This document shows positions 42,391-51,592 of a stretch of DNA of 64,000 nt, one piece after another (positions within the stretch are counted from its first letter, which is position 1; the number at the start of each line of letters is the position of its first letter). The translations under genes were made by a program, and so were the position numbers. The notes under the pieces are model-generated. The model did not search any database and was not told the DNA's origin. It was given only the letters and a program-made list of their open reading frames with translations. This stretch comes from an uncultured beta proteobacterium (lineage in GTDB: Bacteria; Pseudomonadota; Gammaproteobacteria; Burkholderiales; Burkholderiaceae), in assembly GCA_903867305.1 (NCBI GenBank), contig CAIPQU010000053.1, forward strand, positions 1 to 64,000, read 5' to 3'.

Positions 42391-43483
42391 CACTCTTTAA
42401 TTCCCTCAACGAAGGGTAATCTTGAGCGTTCTCTAACCAATCTCTGACTCGTACCGCATCAGCAAATCGTGATTGACTTCCTACCGAGTCTAAAAAAACC
42501 ATCGTATAGGATTTATTATTCACATTCGCCATCATCACCAAGCATCGTCCTGCCTCAGAGATATAGCCAGTTTTTTGAATCAATATCTCCATATCACCAG
42601 AGCGTACCAAACGATTACTATTTAAAAATGTTTGTTCACGACGATTAATTTCTTTGACATGACTAGGTGTTGTACTGAACTGCCGAATCAATGGATACTG
42701 ATAAGCCGCTTGTATCATCACAGCTAAATCTTCAGCAGTAGCCACATTTTTACTCGTCAAGCCAGTTGGGTCCGCAAATGAAGAATTTTTCATACCAATT
42801 TCTTTAGCCTTGCGATTCAGTGCCGCCATAAACGCAGTGATACCACCTGGATAATTTCGTCCTAAAGTATACGCAGCACGATTCTCAGAGGACATTAACG
42901 CCAATAACAAGGCCTCACGTCTCGAAAGAATAGTTCCCTTGGTGAGACGAGAGTGATGATAAATACCAACGTCTTCATCATTGATCTCAAGAGCCTCATC
43001 CAACGGTAATTTAGCATCTAATACCGTCATCGCGGTCAACAATTTAGTAATGGAGGCAATCGGCAATACGATTTGAGAGTTTTTATCAAAGATGACACTC
43101 TGATTTTGATCATCCACCACAATCGAAGCATTTGATTTTAAATTGAGCTGATCAGCTCTTCTACTCAAGCCTAACGCTGTACCCATAGATACTCTTGGTG
43201 AAACAGGCTCAATCGTTCTTGACCGAGGCATCACCGTAGTTCTCACCTCACGAGGGTTTTTTGGAGACTTAATATTTTTCTTAGCTTTATCATCTGCGCT
43301 GGTCGACTTGGTATTCCCGAATTTTGGTTCTTTATAGGGTTTACTCGATTTACTCTTTTCAGTTTGGGTATTCTTTTTTATATCTGCTTCATCCGTTATT
43401 TTCGAAAAACCATGAATGGAAAAAGTGGACAGCAATAGACAGGTAAGAATTAAAGAAATACAACGTAATAGAGATTTATACAT
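42371..43483 (-). CDS. pbpG: D-alanyl-D-alanine endopeptidase, PBP7 type
   Basis: A 370-residue secreted serine peptidase. The signal peptide is CISLILTCLLLSTFSIHGFS. A Lys/Ser-rich linker (about 30-85) leads to the transpeptidase-fold domain. The active-site motifs are S144-I-T-K in PIASITKLL, S-E-N in LMSSENRAAYTLG, and K-T-G in LIQKTGYISEAG. It trims peptidoglycan cross-links. The long basic linker of about 55 residues before the domain is a feature of betaproteobacterial forms. Confidence 0.92.
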   Translation of the reverse strand: MYKSLLRCISLILTCLLLSTFSIHGFSKITDEADIKKNTQTEKSKSSKPYKEPKFGNTKSTSADDKAKKNIKSPKNPREVRTTVMPRSRTIEPVSPRVSMGTALGLSRRADQLNLKSNASIVVDDQNQSVIFDKNSQIVLPIASITKLLTAMTVLDAKLPLDEALEINDEDVGIYHHSRLTKGTILSRREALLLALMSSENRAAYTLGRNYPGGITAFMAALNRKAKEIGMKNSSFADPTGLTSKNVATAEDLAVMIQAAYQYPLIRQFSTTPSHVKEINRREQTFLNSNRLVRSGDMEILIQKTGYISEAGRCLVMMANVNNKSYTMVFLDSVGSQSRFADAVRVRDWLENAQDYPSLRELKSVNPVLN

Positions 43484-43515
43484 AGACTCAGATTAGATAA
43501 ATACAAGGAGTACCG

Positions 43516-44415
43516 TTATTTTATATCTTTCATTTGGCGCTTGAACATTTGAAAGGTGATGGGTTGATTGACTAATAAAACTCCCAATGAAGTAATCGCT
43601 GTACCAAGCACAATTAAGGGAGTCAATGGTTCATTAAAAATGAACCAAGCTAAAATTGCTGTCGTTGGTGGGGTTAAATAAATCAAACTGCTTACTCTCA
43701 CAGCTTCTCCACGACGTATCAAAATAAATAACAAACTAACAGCACCAATGGATATGAAAAAAATTGCCCATATTAAAGACCCAATTAACTCAACAGTCCA
43801 TTCAATATCTCTGGTTTCAAGAGTGAATGCAAAAATGGCAGATAAAAAAGCACTTGTTGCAAACTGAATAAAGGAACCAATACGTAAATCAAATGAAGCA
43901 CAATATTTACGTTGATAAATAGTTCCACATGTAATCGAAATCAATCCGAAAACATTCCATAAAATATTATCAAGAGTTACGCCTACCGTATTGAGCTTGG
44001 CATATAAAACAAGAATAATTCCTAAGAATCCAAAGAACAATCCAAGCCACTGACGAGAATTAATTTTTTCTGCAACAAAATAAGCTAATACGGCAGTTAA
44101 TACTGGTTGTATTCCAACAATCAAAGAAGATAAGCCCGCAGGCATTCCAGCTCGAACAGAAACCCATACACCAGCAAGATAACCAAATTGAATCAAACTT
44201 CCCGCAATAGCAATTCGGATGATCTGCGACTGATTAGGCCAAGGTATTTTTTTCCACAATATCAGCGGTAACATCAAGACACATACACCCAAAAATCGCA
44301 GGGATAAATAAGTCATCGGCTCAGCGTACGGCATACCAAACCGAGCAACAATAAAGCCAGAACTCCAAATCAAAATAAAGATGGGATAGATCCAGTTTGT
44401 ATTTTTATTTACCAT
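43516..44415 (-). CDS. EamA/DMT-superfamily transporter
   Basis: A 299-residue membrane protein with ten hydrophobic segments in two EamA repeats (FILIWSSGFIVARFGMPYAE near the start, GLFFGFLGIILVLYAKL, LIWAIFFISIGAVSLLFILI and TTAILAWFIFNEPLTPLIVLG). DMT proteins export or import metabolites such as amino acids, but the substrate is not predictable. Its start overlaps the deacetylase gene stop (ATGGTAA), so the pair is translationally coupled. Confidence 0.9.
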   Translation of the reverse strand: MVNKNTNWIYPIFILIWSSGFIVARFGMPYAEPMTYLSLRFLGVCVLMLPLILWKKIPWPNQSQIIRIAIAGSLIQFGYLAGVWVSVRAGMPAGLSSLIVGIQPVLTAVLAYFVAEKINSRQWLGLFFGFLGIILVLYAKLNTVGVTLDNILWNVFGLISITCGTIYQRKYCASFDLRIGSFIQFATSAFLSAIFAFTLETRDIEWTVELIGSLIWAIFFISIGAVSLLFILIRRGEAVRVSSLIYLTPPTTAILAWFIFNEPLTPLIVLGTAITSLGVLLVNQPITFQMFKRQMKDIK

Positions 44416-45317
44416 TGATATGCGATTGCTGTTCTTATTGTTTGTGCATGAATCGCAACTGTATCTTCTATGGTTTTGCCATATCCACCAGCCATTGCAA
44501 TTGCTACAGGTATTTTTCTTTCAAAACACCATTGTAATACCTTCTCATCTCGACAACGCAATCCTTCCATAGAAAGATTTAGTCGCCCTAAGCGATCTCC
44601 TTGAAATGGATCAGCACCAGCTAAAAATATGACAAACTCAGGAGAAAATTCTGTTTCTAACTGTGCCAAGCCCTCTCGTAAAGCATCTAAGTATTCTTCA
44701 TCTTCACAACCATCCATTAATCCAATATCTAAATCACTTTTTTCTTTACGAAATGGAAAATTTTTTTCACCATGCATCGAAAAAGTAAAAACAGTTGGAT
44801 CATCTTTCATGATCGATGCTGTGCCATTACCTTGATGAACATCTAAATCAATAATGGCGACACGTAAATATCGCTGTAGATGAGTCATCATGCGTTCTTG
44901 AATTTTTTTGGCCGCAATGGCTGCGTCATTAAAGACACAAAAGCCACTCCCCTTATCTGCATACGAGTGATGTGTGCCACCTGCCAAATTAACAGCTACC
45001 CCATTGCGCCAAGCTGAGATTGTTGCTGCTATCGTCGCCCCCGCTGAGCGTCGGGAACGAATAACCATCAATTCACTCCACGGAAATCCAATCTCTCGTT
45101 GCTCACTGGGAGATAGTTGACCCTGAATCACTTTGTGAATATATTCAGCGTCATGTACTAATAATAATTCGTCAACTGTTGCAAGAGGTGCTTCGAGTAA
45201 TTCAACATCTCGGTAGGAGACAACCTCATTCCTTAATAATTGATACTTGGACATGGGAAAACGATGTCCCGGTGGTAAAGGTAAAACAAAATGATCCGTA
45301 TAAAAAAGCTGTAACAT
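44409..45317 (-). CDS. Histone-deacetylase-family (class II/AcuC-like) deacetylase
   Basis: A 302-residue zinc amidohydrolase. The active-site His pair is in GGTHHSYADKGSGFCVFND, and zinc Asp/His lie in VAIIDLDVHQGNGT; the second zinc Asp is in FLAGADPFQGDRLG, and the closing loop is AMAGGYG. Bacterial members deacetylate polyamines, acetylated proteins or small amides. It is coupled to the DMT transporter gene, which fits a route that deacetylates a compound and then moves it; that link is inference. Confidence 0.92.
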   Translation of the reverse strand: MLQLFYTDHFVLPLPPGHRFPMSKYQLLRNEVVSYRDVELLEAPLATVDELLLVHDAEYIHKVIQGQLSPSEQREIGFPWSELMVIRSRRSAGATIAATISAWRNGVAVNLAGGTHHSYADKGSGFCVFNDAAIAAKKIQERMMTHLQRYLRVAIIDLDVHQGNGTASIMKDDPTVFTFSMHGEKNFPFRKEKSDLDIGLMDGCEDEEYLDALREGLAQLETEFSPEFVIFLAGADPFQGDRLGRLNLSMEGLRCRDEKVLQWCFERKIPVAIAMAGGYGKTIEDTVAIHAQTIRTAIAYQW

Positions 45318-45497
45318 TTAGTAGTGATATTCAGATGGTAGCGATTACTGAGAAGTCCTTTATTTTAATGGACTAAGTGGTCACAAAGGATATACTTTTT
45401 TGATTATTTTTGATAACTTTTACACCTCTTTCATCAAAAAAGAGTACTATAAATGCTACAGCGTTCACCAAAAATACAATGATCAAAAGGAATTAAA

Positions 45498-46052
45498 ATG
45501 ATACTTACTCAAGAGCAAATCAGCGCATCCAATAAAGCTCATTTAGAAACACTCACACAATTGACCCAAAAAGCATTTGATGGGATTCAAAAGTTAATGG
45601 AACTGAATATTCAAGTTGCTAAAACGATGATGCATGAAAATGTCGATCACATCAAAGATACCGCTCAAGCAAAAGATATAAAAGAACTGCTCTCTTTACA
45701 AGCCAACTATGTTCAACCACTGACAGAAAAAACAATTTCATATAGTAGGCATTTATACAATATTGCTACTGAAACACAAAATGCATTAAATGAAGCGACG
45801 AGTGAAGACCTTCAAACTCGGACACAAAAGCTTCAAGAACTCATTAATGATATGGGAAAACATGTGCCAAGCTCATCAGATGCTATGGTGAATCTGATTA
45901 AGCAGGCGGTGGCAAATGCAAATACGGTTTTTGAGTCTTCTCAAATGGCTGTGAAGCAAGCGATGGATATCTCATCACATCAAACTAAATCAGCAACTGA
46001 TTCTGCACTAAAGGCTAGCCAGTCAATTTTTAATAGCACTGTAACAAAATAG
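45498..46052 (+). CDS. phaP: Phasin (PHB granule-associated protein)
   Basis: A 184-residue helical amphipathic protein. LTQEQISASNKAHLETLTQL, AFDGIQKLMELNIQVAKTMM, KDIKELLSLQANYVQPLTEK and YSRHLYNIATETQNALNEA match the Phasin_2 family. AAAAGGAA precedes the ATG. The protein coats polyhydroxybutyrate granules. An inverted repeat CTCTTT-catcaaaa-AAGAG lies 60-75 bases upstream and could be an operator, but no regulator site is certain. Confidence 0.92.
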   Translation: MILTQEQISASNKAHLETLTQLTQKAFDGIQKLMELNIQVAKTMMHENVDHIKDTAQAKDIKELLSLQANYVQPLTEKTISYSRHLYNIATETQNALNEATSEDLQTRTQKLQELINDMGKHVPSSSDAMVNLIKQAVANANTVFESSQMAVKQAMDISSHQTKSATDSALKASQSIFNSTVTK

Positions 46053-46072
46053 TTTTTATCGCAATCCATCCT

Positions 46073-46096
46073 GAAGCCTAGTTATGACTAGGCTTC
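46073..46096 (+). terminator. Hairpin terminator after phaP
   Basis: GAAGCCTAG pairs perfectly with CTAGGCTTC across six bases. It is placed 20 bases after the phasin stop and reaches the stop of the convergent gene. A T run is weak, so efficiency is uncertain. Confidence 0.65.
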
Positions 46097-46598
46097 ACTG
46101 TTTGGTAACATTCAAAATCACAATGGTTTGAAGCTTTGGCGGCCCTTGCTCCCAAGGCCTTTTATAACTTAAAGTAATTCTGTAAATACCCGTGCAATGG
46201 GGTTGGACTAACCACTCCTGTTTACCAGCAGCGCCCACTAGACGTTGCCCTTCCGAAAAATTCTCAATATAGTCATACTCCAAGTTTTCTTTCAGAAACT
46301 CTAAGCAACCCTTTAAGGGCTCGGTATACGTTTTTTCCCAACGATAACCAGTCGATGGTTTACTACCAAGTACTAAAACATACTTACCATCAACCATGGT
46401 ACGAATATTTGTTGAGCCGGAATTCGGTAAAGCGATGGGTGGTATTTCAGCAGGCATCGGTGCATTTTTTAATTGCGAAGCAGCAATGGTCGAGTGATCA
46501 ATGATCGGGTCCGGCACGCCAAACAAAACTGGCAAAACATAGGTCGAACAGCTATTTAAAATACATGGAATGAGCGCGATAAAAAGTATTTTTTTCAT
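46095..46598 (-). CDS. Lipoprotein with chagasin-like (MEROPS I42) inhibitor domain
   Basis: A 167-residue protein with a lipobox at L-N-S-C17 (ILFIALIPCILNSC). The C-terminal domain has the three loops of the chagasin family of cysteine-peptidase inhibitors: KPSTGYRW (NPTTGY-type), LVGAAGKQEWLV (GxxG with an aromatic) and YKRPWEQG (RPW). A proline-rich spacer (about 45-65) links it to the lipid anchor. It would protect the envelope against papain-like peptidases, from the cell itself or from protists. It is followed on the same strand by, and may share a transcript with, the DUF3592 gene. Confidence 0.8.
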   Translation of the reverse strand: MKKILFIALIPCILNSCSTYVLPVLFGVPDPIIDHSTIAASQLKNAPMPAEIPPIALPNSGSTNIRTMVDGKYVLVLGSKPSTGYRWEKTYTEPLKGCLEFLKENLEYDYIENFSEGQRLVGAAGKQEWLVQPHCTGIYRITLSYKRPWEQGPPKLQTIVILNVTKQ

Positions 46599-46605
46599 TT
46601 TTTGA

Positions 46606-47166
46606 TTAGGGATTATTTAATAAAGTAATCGCTTCTTTAATAAAAAGTCCTCTCAAAATTAAGAATACCCCAACACCAAATATTGCTAGAAAAAAAATGT
46701 TTTCATACCATTGAGGCTCCTTTACCCCCTGAAAATAGATCAATACTATTGCGCAAGCAAAGATCAAACCTGCCAAAGCAGTTGTCCACCAGGAGCTGGT
46801 ATTCGTATGATTTTGGGTATCATTACGGTAGGCAATAACATCAAAATAATCTGCTTTTTGTACGCCACTTACCTTGATGAGATCACCATCATTGATTTGA
46901 TAAGGGATATTAAATTTGGCCATAAAAGGCTCATCTCCCAATTGAAATTCGGCGATGTAGGTATAGCTAATATATTTCTTACGGACATCGTTTGAATCTA
47001 CTGTAATGTGTTCTTCTACCGTTTTTTGCATGCCAGAGACCACGCCAGAGCGCGAAGATAGTTTCTGACCAAATAAATCGCTAGGCTTAAATGTCATGAG
47101 TAAAACTCCTCCGATCATTAGGATCGATACGATGAAATATCTAACGAAACGTTTTTTATTATTCAT
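46606..47166 (-). CDS. DUF3592-type membrane protein
   Basis: A 186-residue protein with three hydrophobic segments: FIVSILMIGGVLLMTFK near the start, TTALAGLIFACAIVLIYF, and IFFLAIFGVGVFLILRGLF near the end. The extracellular beta-rich part (SGVVSGMQKTVEEHITVD and YTYIAEFQLGDEPFMAKF) fits DUF3592. No function is known. It sits seven bases upstream of the chagasin-like gene. Confidence 0.75.
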   Translation of the reverse strand: MNNKKRFVRYFIVSILMIGGVLLMTFKPSDLFGQKLSSRSGVVSGMQKTVEEHITVDSNDVRKKYISYTYIAEFQLGDEPFMAKFNIPYQINDGDLIKVSGVQKADYFDVIAYRNDTQNHTNTSSWWTTALAGLIFACAIVLIYFQGVKEPQWYENIFFLAIFGVGVFLILRGLFIKEAITLLNNP

Positions 47167-47200
47167 CCAACTATTCTAGAAACCTATTTTCACATGAAAT

Positions 47201-48415
47201 CTAAACAGTCTTTACTTGACTAGCTGCTAATTTTGCTTTTTCGCGTGCTTCATCAGTATGATCTGCGGTCGCGAGGGCAACTCCCATGCGACGCTTCATA
47301 AAAGATTCCGGTTTTCCAAATAATCGGAGAGATACCCCAGAATTTGCAAGTGCAAGGTGGACATTCGTAAAGCCAATTCCTTTTGCTTCAATACCACCAT
47401 AAATAACTGCACTCGCGCCAGGCGACTTGAGACTGACATCTGTCGCCAATCCTAAAATAGCTTTGGCATGCAATTCAAACTCGCTTTGTGTTTGTGTCAC
47501 TAAAGTAACTAAACCTGTATCGTGTGGCCTAGGACTGACCTCAGAAAACCACACCTGATCTCCTTTGACAAATAGCTCCACACCAAAAATACCACGCCCA
47601 CCTAATTGATCAGTGACTTTTTTGGCAATTTCTTGTGAGCGCTCTATTGCTAATGCACTCATGGGCATTGGCTGCCAACTTTCAACATAATCACCATTTT
47701 TTTGGACATGGCCAATGGGCTCACAAAATGAGGTATGAATTTGCCCATCTATACCAAGGGATCTCACCGTGAGTTGCGTAATCTCATAATCAAAATCAAT
47801 GAGACCTTCAACTATTACACGATTGACATTGACGCGTCCACCGGATGCCGCATAGTCCCAGGCTTTTTCAATATCTTCAGGACCATTCAGTTTAGATTGC
47901 CCCTTACCAGAAGAAGACATTACCGGTTTCACAAAACAAGGATAGCCAATACCCTTGGTAATAGCATCACGCAGTTCTGATAATGAACTTGCAAAGAAAA
48001 ATGGTGAGGTTGGTAAACCTAATTCCTCCGCAGCAAGCCGACGAATCCCTTCACGATTCATGGTCAAAAAAGCTGCTCTTGCGGTAGGGATGACCTCTAC
48101 TTGCCCCTCTTGCTCTAACTCGATGAGTGTTTGAGTAGCAATGGCTTCGATTTCTGGAACAATTAGATGAGGCCTTTCTTTAGCAACAAGCTCTCTCAAG
48201 GCTTTACCATCGGTCATATCAATGACATAAGAACGGTGAGCAACTTGATGACCTGGAGCATTCGGGTAGCGATCAACAGCAATTACTTCAATCCCAAGTC
48301 TTTGTAACTCAATGATGACTTCTTTACCTAGCTCACCACTGCCTAACATCATGACACGAATGGCATTGCTTGAAAGAGGTGTACCAATCACTGGAAAACG
48401 AGGATAGTCAGGCAT
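47201..48415 (-). CDS. purT: Formate-dependent phosphoribosylglycinamide formyltransferase
   Basis: A 404-residue ATP-grasp enzyme. It converts GAR, formate and ATP to formyl-GAR in purine synthesis. [20 protein letters not shown] (N-domain), [37 protein letters not shown] (ATP-grasp lysine and loop), [34 protein letters not shown] and [20 protein letters not shown] identify it. Length is typical (392-404). The folate-dependent PurN would be redundant with it. Confidence 0.97.
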   Translation of the reverse strand: MPDYPRFPVIGTPLSSNAIRVMMLGSGELGKEVIIELQRLGIEVIAVDRYPNAPGHQVAHRSYVIDMTDGKALRELVAKERPHLIVPEIEAIATQTLIELEQEGQVEVIPTARAAFLTMNREGIRRLAAEELGLPTSPFFFASSLSELRDAITKGIGYPCFVKPVMSSSGKGQSKLNGPEDIEKAWDYAASGGRVNVNRVIVEGLIDFDYEITQLTVRSLGIDGQIHTSFCEPIGHVQKNGDYVESWQPMPMSALAIERSQEIAKKVTDQLGGRGIFGVELFVKGDQVWFSEVSPRPHDTGLVTLVTQTQSEFELHAKAILGLATDVSLKSPGASAVIYGGIEAKGIGFTNVHLALANSGVSLRLFGKPESFMKRRMGVALATADHTDEAREKAKLAASQVKTV

Positions 48416-48434
48416 TCAAAATTCCTAAAAAAAT

Positions 48435-48459
48435 AGACATGGGTTATTTTCCCATGTCT
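48435..48459. terminator. Bidirectional terminator between purT and lpdA
   Basis: AGACATGGG pairs with CCCATGTCT around a 7-base loop. On the minus strand it is followed by TATTTTTTT, so it ends the pyruvate dehydrogenase operon before purT. Confidence 0.85.
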
Positions 48460-48480
48460 TTTTAGAAGTGCTGAAAAAAA

Positions 48481-50268
48481 TTACTTTTTACGAGCTGGTG
48501 GCAAATCGGTACAGGTTCCATGAGCGACCTCAGCCGCCAGACCAACTGACTCGCCTAGAGTTGGGTGGGGATGAATAGTTTTACCAATGTCCACCATATC
48601 AGCCCCCATTTCAATGGCTAAACAAACCTCACCAATTAAATCACCAGCATTCGTCCCTACAATTCCACCACCGATAATCCTGTGCGTCGTTTCATCAAAA
48701 ATTAATTTCGTAAAGCCTTCACTACGACCATTTGCGATGGCTCTCCCACTTGCTGCCCATGGGAACAATCCCTTTTGATAGGCAATTCCCTTCGCTTTAC
48801 ATTGTTCTTCTGTTAAACCAGCCCATGCTACTTCAGGGTCGGTATAAGCTACGGAAGGAATTTGTTTGACGTCAAAATAGGACTTCTGTCCAAATGCTGC
48901 TTCCGCTGCAACATGCCCCTCATGAACTGCTTTATGAGCCAACATGGGCTGCCCAACGATATCTCCAATCGCAAAAATATGCGGGACATTGGTTCTCATT
49001 TGTTGATCTACCGGAATGAAACCACGCTCATCAACCTGCACTCCACCTCCCGCAGCATTGATCTTCTTACCATTTGGGGTTCGCCCAACAGCAACGAGAA
49101 CCAGGTCATAACACTGCTTTTCAGTTGGCGCTTTAGAGCCTTCAAACTGGACCCAAATGCCATCTTTTTTGGCTTCTGCTGAGGCAGCTTTTGTCCCCAA
49201 CATGACTTGATTGAAACGATGCAGATTCATCTTTTCCCAAACTTTAACGAGGTCCCTATCAGCGCCTGCCATGAGTCCATCAGTAAGCTCCACAATATCA
49301 ATTTGTGATCCAAGGGAACTATATACAGTAGCCATTTCTAAACCAATAATCCCACCACCAATGACCAACATACGTTTCGGAATTGACTGAAGCTGTAAAG
49401 CTCCAGTACTGTCAACGATTCTCGGATCTATTGGCAAGAAAGGCATCACGACCGACTGACTCCCTGCTGCAATAATGATTTTTTCAAAACGAATAACTTC
49501 TTTTTTACCGGTGAAGTCCCAGCCACTACCTTCGGTTTGCTGTAACTCGATATGATGCGCATCGATGAATGTTCCAACCCCTCGCAGTACCCTCACCTTG
49601 CGCGCTTTCGCCATACCTGCAAGGCCTGTAGTCAATTGTCCAATGACACTTTCTTTATGCTTTCTGAGTTGACCCAAATCAATCTTTGGAGCACCAAAAC
49701 TCACGCCATGTTTGGACATCGCTTTGACTTCTTCCATGACGGCAGCAGTATGCAGTAATGCCTTTGACGGAATACACCCAACGTTGAGGCAGACACCTCC
49801 CAAGGTTGAGTATCGCTCTACCAATACAGTATCCATACCTAAATCAGCACTTCGAAATGCAGCACTATAGCCCCCAGGTCCAGAACCCAGAACCAAGAGC
49901 TGACAAGTGTGATCTACTACCCCTGAATACGTCCCAGCAGCAGGCAATTGAAGGACCGGAGCCGCTTTTACTGGAGCAGGAGTTGGGATCGGTACTGGTG
50001 GCGCTTTTGGAGCGACTGAGATAGAACTAGTCTGTGTCTCAATTGTCAAAATCGAAGTACCTAAGCGAACTTTGTCTCCAATCTTAACATCTACCGAGAC
50101 AATCGTACCCGCCACATCACTAGGTACTTCCATCGTCGCTTTATCTGACTCTAAAACAATCAAAGCTTGCTCTTTTTTTATCACATCACCAGGCTTGACC
50201 AAAATCTCAATAACAGGAATATCCTCAAAATCACCAATATCAGGAACTTTTACCGTTTGAACGCTCAT
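48481..50268 (-). CDS. lpdA: Dihydrolipoamide dehydrogenase with N-terminal lipoyl domain
   Basis: A 595-residue E3 subunit of pyruvate dehydrogenase. A lipoyl domain occupies about 1-80 (lipoyl Lys in LESDKATMEVPS), followed by an Ala/Pro linker. The FAD site is LVLGSGPGGYSAAFRSADLG, the redox disulfide is GGVCLNVGCIPSKAL, the NAD site is VIGGGIIGLEMATVYSSLG, and the His-Glu dyad is near the end (HPHPTLGESVGLAA). Fused lipoyl-E3 forms are usual in Burkholderiales. It is ten bases after aceF in the operon. Confidence 0.97.
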   Translation of the reverse strand: MSVQTVKVPDIGDFEDIPVIEILVKPGDVIKKEQALIVLESDKATMEVPSDVAGTIVSVDVKIGDKVRLGTSILTIETQTSSISVAPKAPPVPIPTPAPVKAAPVLQLPAAGTYSGVVDHTCQLLVLGSGPGGYSAAFRSADLGMDTVLVERYSTLGGVCLNVGCIPSKALLHTAAVMEEVKAMSKHGVSFGAPKIDLGQLRKHKESVIGQLTTGLAGMAKARKVRVLRGVGTFIDAHHIELQQTEGSGWDFTGKKEVIRFEKIIIAAGSQSVVMPFLPIDPRIVDSTGALQLQSIPKRMLVIGGGIIGLEMATVYSSLGSQIDIVELTDGLMAGADRDLVKVWEKMNLHRFNQVMLGTKAASAEAKKDGIWVQFEGSKAPTEKQCYDLVLVAVGRTPNGKKINAAGGGVQVDERGFIPVDQQMRTNVPHIFAIGDIVGQPMLAHKAVHEGHVAAEAAFGQKSYFDVKQIPSVAYTDPEVAWAGLTEEQCKAKGIAYQKGLFPWAASGRAIANGRSEGFTKLIFDETTHRIIGGGIVGTNAGDLIGEVCLAIEMGADMVDIGKTIHPHPTLGESVGLAAEVAHGTCTDLPPARKK

Positions 50269-50277
50269 GAAAATTCC

Positions 50278-51582
50278 TTAAAGAGTGACACGACGAAAAT
50301 CGGAGATTAATTCTGCGATGTAAGCATTAAACTTAGTTCCTAAAGCACCATCAATTACTCGGTGATCTGCGGTGAGCGATAAAGGACAAATTAATCTTGG
50401 GACAAATTGACTGCCATCCCAGACAGGCTTCATAGCTGCTTTACTCACTCCCAAAATAGCGACTTCAGGCGCATTAATAATAGGTGAAAATGAAGTTCCT
50501 CCGATACCACCAACCGATGAAATCGTAAAGCTAGCACCCTGCATCTGATCTGGCTTTAACTTTCCATCACGCGCCAGTTTGGCAAGCTCACTCGTTTCTT
50601 GCGCAATCTCTAAAATATCTTTCTGATCCACATGACGAATCACCGGTACAACTAATCCATGAGGAGTGTCCGCAGCAAAACCAATATGAAAGTATTTTTT
50701 AAGAATTAATTCTTCACCATCTAAAGAGCTATTGAACTCAGGGTATTTCTTCAAGCCTTTCACACAAGCTTTCATGATAAAAGCCAGAAGAGTCACTTTA
50801 AGCCCTAGTTTTTCATTTGCCTTATTCGTTTGAATTCGGAATGCTTCTAAATCAGTAATATCAGCATCTTCATGATAAGTAACAGCAGGAATCATGGCCC
50901 AATTACGAGCAAGATTCGCGGCCGAAATTTTTTGGATTCTCGATAAAGGTCTTGTTTGAATCTCACCAAATTTCTTAAAGTCAATTTTTGGCCATGGCAA
51001 TAACTGCAAGCCATTCCCATTCGAGGCAGAAGCAACTAGTGCCGTACTTTGACCACTCAAAATACCTTTAATAAAGTTTTGGACATCTTCTTGTGTAATT
51101 CGACCTTTAATCCCAGTCCCCTTGACCTTAGAAATATCAGCACCAAGTTCACGAGCATATTTCCGCACCGATGGACTTGCATGACTAAAACTTGAAGTTT
51201 TTTCTGGCTCCGCTTTTGCTGCCAAGGGTAAGCTCACCACTTTTTCTATTGGTGCTGGCTTGTCTTCTTTTACAACTGGTGCAGTTGGGGGTGCCACAAC
51301 TTGAGGTGCTACAGCAACAGGTGCTGGCGCAGTTGCAACGGAACCTTCTTCAAGGAGTAACACGACCGTACCTTCAGAAACGTTATCACCCAACTTGACC
51401 TTTAACTCTTTCACAATCCCAGCATGTGCCGAAGGAATATCCATCGTCGCTTTATCAGACTCTAGCGTAATCAAGGATTGCTCTTTGGCAACTAAATCAC
51501 CGACCTTGACGTGCATCTCAATTATCGGAATTTCTTTGTAATCACCAATGTCCGGAACTTTAATTTCAATCATTTGTGCCAT
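50278..51582 (-). CDS. aceF: Pyruvate dehydrogenase E2, dihydrolipoyl transacetylase
   Basis: A 434-residue protein. It has a single lipoyl domain (about 1-80, Lys in LESDKATMDIPS), a Pro/Ala linker, the E1/E3-binding domain (SPSVRKYARELGADISKVKG) and the catalytic domain ending in LTADHRVIDGA, which bears the active His. E. coli AceF has three lipoyl domains, so one is a reduced form. AAGGAG lies 6-8 bases before the ATG. It is between aceE and lpdA. Confidence 0.96.
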   Translation of the reverse strand: MAQMIEIKVPDIGDYKEIPIIEMHVKVGDLVAKEQSLITLESDKATMDIPSAHAGIVKELKVKLGDNVSEGTVVLLLEEGSVATAPAPVAVAPQVVAPPTAPVVKEDKPAPIEKVVSLPLAAKAEPEKTSSFSHASPSVRKYARELGADISKVKGTGIKGRITQEDVQNFIKGILSGQSTALVASASNGNGLQLLPWPKIDFKKFGEIQTRPLSRIQKISAANLARNWAMIPAVTYHEDADITDLEAFRIQTNKANEKLGLKVTLLAFIMKACVKGLKKYPEFNSSLDGEELILKKYFHIGFAADTPHGLVVPVIRHVDQKDILEIAQETSELAKLARDGKLKPDQMQGASFTISSVGGIGGTSFSPIINAPEVAILGVSKAAMKPVWDGSQFVPRLICPLSLTADHRVIDGALGTKFNAYIAELISDFRRVTL

Positions 51583-51592
51583 GAAATGCTCC

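Noticed and set aside
48862-49182. 106-codon open frame on the plus strand
   Set aside because: Antisense to lpdA, no support for translation.
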